This document shows, piece by piece, positions 34,297-43,200 of a stretch of DNA of 64,000 bases; positions within the stretch are counted from its first letter, which is position 1, and every line of letters starts with the position of its first letter. A program made the position numbers and the translations under genes. Under the pieces are notes generated by a model. It worked only from the letters and a program-made list of their open reading frames with translations. It had not been told where the DNA came from and ran no database searches. The stretch comes from Haloechinothrix halophila YIM 93223. Its GTDB lineage: Bacteria; Actinomycetota; Actinomycetes; Mycobacteriales; Pseudonocardiaceae. The stretch spans positions 495,723 through 559,722 of the forward strand of contig NZ_KI632509.1 in NCBI RefSeq assembly GCF_000504245.1, written 5' to 3'.

Positions 34297-35112
34297 ATGG
34301 ACGACGTGTTCAAGGCACTGGCCGACCCCACTCGTCGTCGACTGCTGGACACCCTGAATGCCCGCAACGGCCAGACGCTGCGCGAATTGTGCGCCGGGAT
34401 GGACATGACGCGGCAGTCGGTGAGCAAGCACCTCGCCGTGCTCGAAGCCGCCAACGTCGTCACGACGACCTGGCGCGGCAGGGAAAAGCTGCACTACGTC
34501 AATGCCGCGCCGATCAACGCGATCGCCGAGCGCTGGATCGACCAGTACGACCGCGAGCGGGTGCGCGCGCTCGCGGACCTGCAAACCGCATTGGAGCGCG
34601 ACCCGATGAGCAAGCCCGAATTCATCTACACGACCTACATCAAGACCACGCCGGAGCGGCTGTGGCAGGCACTGACCGACCCCGCCTTCACTCGCCGCTA
34701 CTGGGGCGTGGCGTTCGATACCGACTGGCGAGTCGGCTCGACGATGACCTGGGAAGAAGGCGGCAACACCACCGCGGACCCCGAGCAGGTCGTGCTCGAA
34801 TCCGACCCATACCGGCGGCTGTCCTACACCTGGCACACTGTGACGCCGGAGTGGGCGATGGCCGTCGGCATCAGCGAGGACGTCTACGAGCGGGTGGCGG
34901 CGGAACGCCGGTCGAAGGTGACGTTCGAGATCGAGCCGCTCGGCGAACTGACCAAGCTGACCGTCGTCCACGACGACTTCGACGAGGGCAGCACCATGCT
35001 CGCCATGCTCAGCCAGGGCTGGCCCGGCCTGTTGTCCAGCCTGAAAACACTGCTGGAGACCGGCGACCCGCTACCAGAGCCCGAGCCAGCCCCAGTGCCT
35101 TCCGAAAACTGA
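34297..35112 (+). CDS. ArsR family regulator fused to AHSA1/SRPBCC domain
   Basis: The 271-residue protein joins a winged-helix ArsR domain (residues 1-95, KALADPTRRRLLDTLNARNG and MDMTRQSVSKHLAVLEAANV) to an AHSA1/SRPBCC ligand-binding domain from about 105 (YIKTTPERLWQALTDPAFTRRYWG, then GSTMTWEEGG, PLGELTKLTVVHDDFDEG). ArsR-AHSA1 fusions exist in actinobacteria and may sense a hydrophobic ligand. The ATG at 34297 follows GAGG; an in-frame GTG at 34288 is an alternative. A strong palindromic operator upstream supports autoregulation. No metal-binding cysteine motif of classical ArsR is present. No target operon lies immediately next to it. Confidence 0.88.
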   Translation: MDDVFKALADPTRRRLLDTLNARNGQTLRELCAGMDMTRQSVSKHLAVLEAANVVTTTWRGREKLHYVNAAPINAIAERWIDQYDRERVRALADLQTALERDPMSKPEFIYTTYIKTTPERLWQALTDPAFTRRYWGVAFDTDWRVGSTMTWEEGGNTTADPEQVVLESDPYRRLSYTWHTVTPEWAMAVGISEDVYERVAAERRSKVTFEIEPLGELTKLTVVHDDFDEGSTMLAMLSQGWPGLLSSLKTLLETGDPLPEPEPAPVPSEN

Positions 35113-35277
35113 CTACTCGCATCGATTGACAGTGTGGGCACCGTGACGTCTACCACTGCGTGGATGTTACGTTCCGGTCACGACGAGCCGGGATGTCGTG
35201 GGCTGTTGCTGCCCAGAGTTGACCTGTTGGCAGTCCATCCCCTGGCCGACACGCGACGCGCACAGGAGTGATTCAGT

Positions 35278-36060
35278 ATCTGGAAGCTCGGGAGCAAGCC
35301 CAAGCAGAAGGAAGCAGCCGCTGGCCGTGGAACCGACGCCGACCGGGCGGGGTTCTTCGACGACTATCCCCGGTTCTTCGACACCAGCGACACGTTCGCT
35401 TACCGCGACAGACTGAACCTGCGGCACCAGGCGATGATCGCCGCCAACCGTGACATCCTCGCCGGCGCGCGCGTGCTCGACATCGCCAGTCATGACGGCA
35501 GGTGGTCCTTCGCCGCTCTCCAAGCAGGCGCCGCCCGTGTGACGGGCATCGAGGCTCGCAAAGAACTCGTGAAAGGTGCCGAGGACAACTTTGCCCATTA
35601 CGACATCGACCCGACCAAATACCAGTTCATCTGTGCGGATGTATTCGACGCCCTGACCACGGAGGACCTCGACGTCGATGTGGTGATGTGCCTCGGATTC
35701 CTTTACCACACCCTGCGATACAACGAACTGTTCGCGCACATCAGGGCGCTACGGCCCCGCCACCTGATCATCGACACGAACGTGATGCCGGGCCAGGAAG
35801 AACCGGTGATCCGGCTCGTCCGCGACAAGACGGCCAAACAGCAGCACGCCGTGGCCGACGCTTACTCGCATAACGGGCGCGCGCTCGTCGGCAAACCGTC
35901 GACACCGGCGGTTCAGCACATGCTGGAGACCTACGACTTCGAGGTCGAGGACATCTACGACTGGCAGAGCTTGATCGCCCAGCGGCCGAGCGTCACCGGA
36001 GTGGCCGACTACAGCAAGGAGAAACGGGTCACCGTGCGCAGCAAACTGCAGGTCGCCTAG
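35278..36060 (+). CDS. Class I SAM-dependent methyltransferase, probable AUC start
   Basis: The reading frame is open from a TGA at 35269 to the stop at 36060. The core begins VLDIASHDGRWSFAALQAGA (motif I), followed by VTGIEAR and CADVFDALTTEDLDVDVV. The first ATG in frame (35434) would remove FFDDYPRFFDTSDTFAYRDRLN, which looks like conserved coding sequence. AGGAG (35264-35268) lies nine bases before an ATC at 35278, so an AUC start giving about 260 residues is the simplest reading. If ATG 35434 is used the product has 208 residues. A GTG at 35268 is in another frame. The methylation substrate is unknown. Confidence 0.75.
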   Translation: MWKLGSKPKQKEAAAGRGTDADRAGFFDDYPRFFDTSDTFAYRDRLNLRHQAMIAANRDILAGARVLDIASHDGRWSFAALQAGAARVTGIEARKELVKGAEDNFAHYDIDPTKYQFICADVFDALTTEDLDVDVVMCLGFLYHTLRYNELFAHIRALRPRHLIIDTNVMPGQEEPVIRLVRDKTAKQQHAVADAYSHNGRALVGKPSTPAVQHMLETYDFEVEDIYDWQSLIAQRPSVTGVADYSKEKRVTVRSKLQVA

Positions 36061-36076
36061 CGACACCTGGTGCGGC

Positions 36077-36101
36077 GTCGGTGGGCCGCCGGTCCACCGA
36101 C
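36077..36101. terminator. Hairpin between convergent methyltransferase and msrA
   Basis: Stem GTCGGTGG (36077-36084) with CCACCGAC (36094-36101), nine-base loop, no U-tract. It lies between the two stop codons. Confidence 0.6.
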
Positions 36102-36111
36102 CCCCTGCCAG

Positions 36112-36765
36112 CTATCCCGCCCCCAGCCCGACCGGGCAGGAAACGCCGGTGCCCGCGATGCCGCAGTAGCCGTTCGGCACCTTGTGCAGGTACTGCTGGT
36201 GGTAGTCCTCCGCGTAGTAGAACTCGCCGAGCGGCGCGACCTCCGTGGTGACCTCGCCATGGCCCGCCTGCCGCAGTGCGGCCCCGAACGACTTCGCGGA
36301 CGCCTCCGCCACCGCTCGCTGCTCGTCGTCGGCGTAGTAGATCGCCGAGCGGTACTGCGTGCCGACGTCGTTGCCCTGCCGCATGCCCTGTGTCGGGTCG
36401 TGGTTCTCCCAGAACACCTTGAGCAGATCCTCATAGCTGACCCGCTCCGGGTCGTAGACGACGAGCACGGCCTCGGTGTGTCCGGTGCGGCCGGTGCAGA
36501 CCTCTTCGTAGGTGGGGTTCGGCGTGTAGCCACCCGCGTAGCCGACCGCCGTGGAGTACACGCCGGGCGTCTGCCAGAACAGCCGTTCCGCGCCCCAGAA
36601 GCAGCCCATGCCGAACACCGCCGTGCGCATCCCTTCCAGGAACGGCGGCGTAAGCCGGGCGTCGGTGTTCACCGCGTGCCGCTCGGCGACAGTGATCGGT
36701 TCAGCTCGGCCTGGCAGTGCCTCCGACTCGCTGACGTGCCTACTCTTGTCACCGGAAAACCACAT
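36112..36765 (-). CDS. msrA: Peptide methionine sulfoxide reductase A
   Basis: The 217-residue enzyme reduces methionine-S-sulfoxide in proteins. The active-site motif [12 protein letters not shown] is present, then [21 protein letters not shown] and the [26 protein letters not shown] ending, with resolving cysteines near the C-terminus. The ATG at 36765 starts a short leader before the core. The gene is convergent with the methyltransferase and divergent from the flavoenzyme gene. It should respond to oxidative stress. Confidence 0.93.
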   Translation of the reverse strand: MWFSGDKSRHVSESEALPGRAEPITVAERHAVNTDARLTPPFLEGMRTAVFGMGCFWGAERLFWQTPGVYSTAVGYAGGYTPNPTYEEVCTGRTGHTEAVLVVYDPERVSYEDLLKVFWENHDPTQGMRQGNDVGTQYRSAIYYADDEQRAVAEASAKSFGAALRQAGHGEVTTEVAPLGEFYYAEDYHQQYLHKVPNGYCGIAGTGVSCPVGLGAG

Positions 36766-36850
36766 GGTTCTACAGTGCCACGAACCAGCCGCGAACGACG
36801 ACGCCATGTCGGCGGTGGCACGAGACGTCACGACAACGTAAGGGTGGACA

Positions 36851-38014
36851 GTGGGCAACTACGGTGACTTCCAGGCAGCGATCTACGCCGAGGGCATGTT
36901 CGGCAACACGCCACCGAAGCTCACCACCGACCTCGCCCACCTGGAGGACAAGGCGCGGGAGACGTTGAGTGCCGAGGCGATGGGCTACATCGTGCCCAGC
37001 GCCGGATCGGGCGCCACCGCGCGAGCGAACCGGGAGGCGTTCGACCGCTGGCGCATCGTGCCCAGGATGCTGCGCAACGGCCCGGAACGCGACCTGTCCT
37101 GCACGATCCTCGGCACCGAGATGCCAGCGCCCGTGATGCTCGCACCTGTCGGCGTGCAGACGCTCGCGCATTCCGAGGGCGAGTTGGCGACCGCACGCGC
37201 GGCGTCGTCGCTCGGGCTCACCTATACCCATTCGACGCAGGCCGGCTACTCCATCGAGGCGGCAGCAGAGGCCAGCGGTGACGGGTCGCGCTGGTTCCAG
37301 CTGTACTTCCCGAACGAGCGGGAGCTGTGCGTCAGCTTCCTGGAACGCGCCAAGACTGCCGCGTACTCCACCGTCGTCGTCACGCTCGACACCACGATGC
37401 TTGGCTGGCGACCCGCCGACCTCGACCGGGGTTTCCTGCCGTTCCTCGCTGGCAACGGCATCGCGAACTATCTCACCGACCCGGTCTTCAACGACTCGCT
37501 CGCCAAGCCGCCGGAGGAGGATCCGACGATGGCCGCGCTCCGGTTCGCACAGGTCTTCCCGAATCCCGGCCTGAGCTGGGAGGACATCGCGTTCGTGCGG
37601 GAACACTGGGACGGCCCGGTCGTGGTCAAGGGCATCCTGTCGACCGAGGACGCGAAGCTCGCTGCGGACCACGGGGTCGATGGCATCGTCGTCTCCAACC
37701 ACGGCGGCAGGCAGGTCGACGGCGCCATCGCCGCCCTGGACGCGCTGCCCGGCATCGCGGACACCGTCGGCGACCAGCTCACCGTGCTGTTCGACTCCGG
37801 CGTGCGCACCGGCGCGGACGTCGTCAAGGCGATCGCGCTCGGCGCGCAGGCGGTGCTGCTCGGCAGGCCGTACCTGTACGGACTAGCACTGGAGGGCCAG
37901 CAGGGTGTCGAGCACGTCCTGAAGTGCCTGCTCGCGGAACTGGACATCACCCTGACGGGCGCCGGTTACACGAGCCACCGCGAGTTGGGCAGGGAGTCGC
38001 TGGTCACTGCGTGA
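36851..38014 (+). CDS. FMN-dependent alpha-hydroxy acid oxidase family (lactate 2-monooxygenase-like)
   Basis: The 387-residue flavoenzyme matches lactate 2-monooxygenase in length and order: [88 protein letters not shown] (catalytic His and Arg) and the FMN-phosphate site [29 protein letters not shown]. It should oxidise L-lactate or another alpha-hydroxy acid with oxygen. The GTG at 36851 is used. msrA is divergent. Lactate is the inferred substrate; mandelate or glycolate are alternatives. Confidence 0.88.
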   Translation: MGNYGDFQAAIYAEGMFGNTPPKLTTDLAHLEDKARETLSAEAMGYIVPSAGSGATARANREAFDRWRIVPRMLRNGPERDLSCTILGTEMPAPVMLAPVGVQTLAHSEGELATARAASSLGLTYTHSTQAGYSIEAAAEASGDGSRWFQLYFPNERELCVSFLERAKTAAYSTVVVTLDTTMLGWRPADLDRGFLPFLAGNGIANYLTDPVFNDSLAKPPEEDPTMAALRFAQVFPNPGLSWEDIAFVREHWDGPVVVKGILSTEDAKLAADHGVDGIVVSNHGGRQVDGAIAALDALPGIADTVGDQLTVLFDSGVRTGADVVKAIALGAQAVLLGRPYLYGLALEGQQGVEHVLKCLLAELDITLTGAGYTSHRELGRESLVTA

Positions 38015-38050
38015 TCGCGAGCGCAGCCGGATATGCGTACGCTCACCGGC

Positions 38051-38674
38051 ATGGGTATCGCCGCCGAGGAACGTCAGGCACTGTGTGATCTGTTCATCGA
38101 GGTCGGCCCCGCCGCGCCAACGCTGTGCGCTGGCTGGCAGACCAAGGACCTCGCAGCGCACCTCGTCGTCAGGGAGAGTCGGCCGGAGGCGGCTGGCATC
38201 CTGTTGAAGCCGATCGCCGCGCGGCTTGCGAAGGTGCAGAACGACTACGCCGCGAAGCCGTGGTCTGAGCTGGTGGAACAGGTGCGATCGGGACCGGCGT
38301 GGTACTGGCCAACCCGCATCGGCAAGCTCGACGAACTGGTCAACGCCGCCGAGTACTTCATCCACCACGAAGATGTCCGGCGCGCGCAGCCCGGCTGGGA
38401 ACCGCGCGAGCCGGACGCCCGCCGCGACAAGGCGTTGTGGCAGATCGTGTCGCGGATGGGCAAGCTGCTACTACGGTCCAGCCCGGTCGGCATCCAGTTG
38501 CGGACACCGTCCGGGAAGCAGACAACGGCCAAACACGCCGAGAACCCGGTCACCATCACCGGCGAGCCCGGTGAACTGCTGCTCTACGCCTACGGCCGCG
38601 ACGAGATCCGGGTGGACTTCGACGGCGACCCCGCCGCTGTCGACACGGTGCAGAGCATCAACCGAGGACTGTAG
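38051..38674 (+). CDS. TIGR03085 family DinB-like metal-binding protein
   Basis: The 207-residue protein matches the actinobacterial TIGR03085 family, a DinB/mycothiol-dependent-type four-helix fold. Visible signatures are ERQALCDLFIEVGPAAPTLCAGW, DLAAHLVVRESRPEA, ELVNAAEYFIHHEDVRRA and the Gly-rich strand EPGELLLYAYGR. Histidines in AAHLV and FIHHED are the probable metal ligands. The ATG at 38051 is chosen over 38033. It lies 36 bp after the flavoenzyme gene. Its biochemical role is unknown; mycothiol-linked chemistry is a family-level guess. Confidence 0.87.
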   Translation: MGIAAEERQALCDLFIEVGPAAPTLCAGWQTKDLAAHLVVRESRPEAAGILLKPIAARLAKVQNDYAAKPWSELVEQVRSGPAWYWPTRIGKLDELVNAAEYFIHHEDVRRAQPGWEPREPDARRDKALWQIVSRMGKLLLRSSPVGIQLRTPSGKQTTAKHAENPVTITGEPGELLLYAYGRDEIRVDFDGDPAAVDTVQSINRGL

Positions 38675-38682
38675 GAGGACTC

Positions 38683-39060
38683 GTGGACAACAAGGACTCA
38701 CGCCTCGCGCTCACGCTGGCACTGCTGCTCGGCGGTGTCGGCACCCTGCACTTCGCGGTGCCGAAGTTCTTTGACGCGCTCATCCCCCGCGCACTACCCG
38801 GCTCCCCGCGTGCCTGGACATACGGATCCGGCGTCGCCGAACTGGGCTGCGCCGCCGCCGTCGCAATGCCACGCACCCGCCGCATCGGCGCGACGCTGGC
38901 CGCACTGCTGTTCATCGCCGTCTTCCCCGGCAACGTCAAGATGGCGGTGGACTACCACCGCACCCAGAAACCGCTGCCGATGCGGGTTGGGACGCTACTG
39001 CGATTGCCGTTGCAGGTGCCGCTGGTGCTGTGGGCACTACGCATCCGCAACCGGGCATAG
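38683..39060 (+). CDS. DoxX family small membrane protein
   Basis: The 125-residue protein has four hydrophobic helices: LALTLALLLGGVGTLHFAV, GSGVAELGCAAAVAM, IGATLAALLFIAVFPGNV and LRLPLQVPLVLWALRI. The layout and the FPGNVKMAV motif fit the DoxX/DoxD-like family. AGGAGG lies before the GTG at 38683, and the start is eight bases after the TIGR03085 stop, so the two are cotranscribed. The role is unknown. Confidence 0.82.
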   Translation: MDNKDSRLALTLALLLGGVGTLHFAVPKFFDALIPRALPGSPRAWTYGSGVAELGCAAAVAMPRTRRIGATLAALLFIAVFPGNVKMAVDYHRTQKPLPMRVGTLLRLPLQVPLVLWALRIRNRA

Positions 39061-39565
39061 CTCGGAGTCAGCGAAAGCGGGACAAGCTCACGCTGCGAGA
39101 AACTGCGGCGTCGGTGGCGTGGCCACCTGGTATTCAGCTAGCGACATTTGCTTCAGTCGCGAGTTAGTCATATCCCTGACCTTACAGCGACCCGGTAGCA
39201 ACCCGAATCGGAAGGCGCATGTAGACCTTAGCAAGGTAACCGCTAAAGTCCCGCAATTCTCTATCGGGTGCTACTCTCACGGTTTACCCTTCATTAACAC
39301 AAAACATACATCCGCTTACCACGCACCTAGCACGAAACGGAGTTGCACTCCCGAGTTCCCTGGCAAACTCGAATTGTGCACACTTCGCGGTGCGACCAAG
39401 TAGTGGCCGAGATAGCCCCGAACCCTGCCCGACTGAGCTGACAACAACCGTGATGCCATCCCGGTAGTCCACTCCCGTCCGGTTCGGCGATTAGTGGCGC
39501 GTTCCTGCCGTAGGCGTAGGGATCAGCTACAGTCACATCAGCCAACCGGGAAATTAAACATCGAA
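39061..39565. other. 505-bp gap with no recognised gene, AT-richer
   Basis: I see no supported gene, RNA or repeat here. Base composition falls relative to both sides, marking the left edge of the AT-rich island that contains the RHS locus. Confidence 0.6.
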
Positions 39566-40210
39566 TTATTGGAATCCCATGTGGCCATTTTCTACGAGAA
39601 ACCACAAAGAAACTATTCCAATAAGAAGCCCGATGAAAAATTCGAAATTGGACGGCATGCATAGCCAACGAACTACACGTCGCCGCAAAGTCCAAGATAC
39701 TTCTGAAATACTTTCTTCTGATTCATCGTCAGAAATTCCAAACGCCCAGTCGTCAGCTAGCCACACAGTGATCATTCGTAAACTTACAAAGAGTCCGGAA
39801 ATAGCGCCTGTACAGATCACAAGGACCATCACGGAGAGGAGGATACTGAACCAGATCCCGCGCCCCACTGAAAAATCGAGCAAGAACGATACGATTCCGA
39901 AAGTTATGCAAGATACGATTAATAACTCAATCCATGCTGACCATCTGGCAACAAGGGAAGAATACGCTTGATCGGGATTTTCAGGTCGAGCGTGGATAAA
40001 CTTTACCCATTCCGATACAGACATTTCCTCGTCGTCTGCGTATACAGTCCTATGCGTCCTTCCTGTAATGTGAAACGGCATTTTTAAGAAAAGTCGTACA
40101 ACATAGCTACCGGCATCGTGAATTTTTTTCGGGCCCAATTCCGTTCCACTCACAGAAATCCTCCGAAGGAGCCTGGCTCTCCCGTATTCACGACGCCGGT
40201 AGCTACCCAC
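39566..40210 (-). CDS. Putative immunity protein, three-helix membrane protein next to RHS toxin
   Basis: The 214-residue protein has three membrane helices (WIELLIVSCITFGIVSFLL, WFSILLSVMVLVICTGAISG and FFIGLLIGIVSLWFLV) and charged loops. It starts with a GTG at 40210, 10 bp after the stop of the RHS gene, on the same strand. Its composition is markedly AT-richer than the rest of the window and it uses a TTA leucine codon (about 40083) rare in such genomes. A small gene right after an RHS gene is the usual place for the cognate immunity gene of a polymorphic toxin. No family is recognised; the immunity role is inferred from position. Confidence 0.6.
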   Translation of the reverse strand: MGSYRRREYGRARLLRRISVSGTELGPKKIHDAGSYVVRLFLKMPFHITGRTHRTVYADDEEMSVSEWVKFIHARPENPDQAYSSLVARWSAWIELLIVSCITFGIVSFLLDFSVGRGIWFSILLSVMVLVICTGAISGLFVSLRMITVWLADDWAFGISDDESEESISEVSWTLRRRVVRWLCMPSNFEFFIGLLIGIVSLWFLVENGHMGFQ

Positions 40211-40220
40211 TACTTACGGT

Positions 40221-43200
40221 TCACAGCAAGAGCATTCCACCTGATGTACGGAACCCACTATAACTGCCCCAGGAGCTAGCAGTGAGCGTGGGCGTTGACG
40301 ACGCCATCGTCTTCTGATGACTAGAGACGTCAAACCGCGAGCCGGGACAGTGACCCCAGGTGTTGCAACCGACGTAGGTAGAATTTTCTACGGTTGCAAG
40401 CCTTCCTGCCCACTCTGTGGTCCGATCAGTCGACCATGCAGGGTTGTGGCGACTGCGAGCCCATCGGGAATCTTGTTTTGCATACTTCTTATGCAATTTA
40501 GTGGACTTTAGATTCTGCTTTGCTAGACGAAGCCGATCCTTGGCGACACGGAAACTGTCTCCATTTTCCTTATCCCATCGCTTCCTGTTCGAGCGATCGA
40601 ACCACGATGGCTTTGTTCTACGGTGGTCATTGACACTATCGCGTGCATCGTCACGCATATTTCTTGCACTTCGAACATCTTTCTTCGCCGCCTTTAAGGA
40701 TTTCTTCATGTTCCGCATACTTTTAAATCCTCTAACGGCCGCGCTAGCTTGACGAAGTCCTGGAATACTAGTAACCGCCGTAAAGGCCGCGTCACCATGA
40801 TTTCCCTGAACAAGGTTTCCCGTAACTTCGACTGCAGCAGCCGTTGTTGCGACTACGGTCGCAGCCGCGGCTACCGGGGGACAAATCGCGGCAGTTGCCA
40901 GTGCGACCGTGCCGGCCGCAGCACTGACCTTGCTCGCAACATTCGTAAGCTCTTCCCAGAACAAGCCCTGCGGATCAGTGAAGGTGAGCGGTGCGTTGTT
41001 GCTGTAGGAGTAGGGATGCATCCGCTGTGGCTCGTACTCGTCGGTTTTGGGGTCGACCGTGAGAAACATTCCCAGTTGTGGATCATAGGATCGCGCACCC
41101 AACTGGATGAGTCCGGTGGGGTCGTCGACGCCGCCAACGAAGCTGCGCTGCCCGCCCGGCCACCGGCTCGGGTCGTCATGCCCTCGCATGCCACCGAACG
41201 GGTCGCGGCGTTTCACCGACGAGTTCATAGTGACCGAATTGATCGCCCAGTCCGCTGTGCCGTGGTGGTCACTGGCCAGCCAGGTGAGGTCGCCACCTGT
41301 GGTGCGGGTCGCGATCACCGAGTCACCATGGTTGTAGTAGCGGGTGCCGGTTTCGGTGCCGTCGGCGGCAACGGTCAACTCCTGACCGAACACGAACGCG
41401 GTCACACCACCGTCGGCATCCTTCCGCACCAACCGGTCGCCATGGGCCCCGTAATACATCTGCGCCGTGCCGTCCGGCGTGTCAATCGACTCCGGCTTCC
41501 CCGCCGCGTTCCAGGTGAACGCATCCGTCTCGCCGCCACGGGTACGCGACGTCAGATTGCCCGCCGCATCCCAGTCATACGTATCGGTTTCCGTACCGGT
41601 GGTCACCGACCGCACCGCACGGGGCTGCGGCTCACCCGCCGCCGGATAGTTGTAGGTCGAGGTGACACTGCTGCCGTCCGTCTGATGGTCGACAACCTTG
41701 GAGCGTGAGCCGTCCTTGCGGTACTCGTAGGAGTTCCAGTACGGCTCTACACCACCCATGACCTCGGTAGACGGCGAATCGGCACACCCGCCGCTGCCCT
41801 GCGACCAGGCCTCGGTCATCCGCCGCAAGTAGTCGTAACCGAAGCACTGCACATCGGCCTTGGCTGGCTGCTCCTCCGGAGTGTCCGCCAGCGACAACAC
41901 GTTCCCGGCCGCGTCGTAGGACCACTTCAGGTGCGCCACGTTCGGCACGGTCGTGCCGTCGCGGTCGAAGTAGAGCTCAGACACCCGGCGGGTGGCTTCC
42001 TCGTAGACGTAGGTGTGTTGAACCTGGGAGCTGGTGTTGACACCCATCGTGCGCTGGGCGATCTCGCCGTAAGGGGTGTAGAGCGCATCGTCCAGATACA
42101 CGTGGGCATACGTGCTGGAGCTGTCCGTGGCTGTGATGCGGCCGACGTTGCCCCAGTCGTCGTAGGCGTGCGCCAACGTCTCCTTCTCCAGCCCGCCAAC
42201 GGCTGGGAGAGTCCGGTACCGCAGCGACCCGTCGTCCAGGTAGGAAGCCGTGGTCAGGTACCTGCCCGCGACGGATTCCAGCCCGGGCATAGAGGGGATC
42301 TCCATGCCAGTCTGCACCGGGTTGTAGTGATCGTCGTATTTCCTTACGAGTTCGTAGAACTCGTTGCCGTCGATGAAGCTGGAGGTCCGGGTGACGTGGC
42401 CCTTCTCGACCGTGTCGTAGACCCATGCGGCGAGCTTGGTGCCGGTCGACGGGCTACCTTCGTAGCGGGCCGTGGGCCGGTCCAGCTCGTCGTAGGTGGT
42501 CGACACCGTCCGGCCCAGGGCATCGGTCGACTCGATGACCTGGTCGGTTGCGTCATAGACGGTAGTGGAAGTGCCCTTGTCGGGATCTTCCACCTTGACT
42601 TCACGGCCACGCAGGTCGTAATGATGACGCCACGTGTGACCCATCGGGTCTACGACGGTCTTCAGGTCGCCGCGCGGCGTGTAGGTGTAGGTCGTGGCGT
42701 CATACATGCCTGACGTTGTTCCGTCGTGGAACTGCCGCAGCTCGACCACATTGCCATGCACATTGCTAATTTCCGCGGTCGCGGTGTCGCCGTCGGGTGG
42801 GTCGACCGCGACCTGCCACCCATCCGGGTTACCCCCATAGGTAGTTGTCGTTCGACGCTGCTCCACATCCCTGGAAAAGAATGCCCTAACGCGCTCCCTA
42901 CCTACGTTGTCATAGGTGTATTCGGTACGCGCCCGGTCGTCAGAACGGGTGAAGGTGACCAGCGAGGTAGAGGGATCGCCGGTGGTGTGGTTCGGGCCCG
43001 CTGCGGTCGCGACCTCGCCGCGTTCGTTGTAGACGGTGTGCGTCACGAGTCGACCACCGCCCACAGCGGGTTCCTGAGTCTGCACCGGCCGGTACAGCGA
43101 GTCGAACAACCCGATTTCCGTTGAGTAATTCCCAGCGGGCTGCAGCTGCTTCGTTGTGACCGCAAGGGGACCATCGTTTCGTAGGGTGTACGAGAACTCC

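Noticed and set aside
39061-39565. CRISPR array or insertion sequence in the AT-rich gap
   Set aside because: No direct repeats with spacers, no terminal inverted repeats and no transposase frame were seen.
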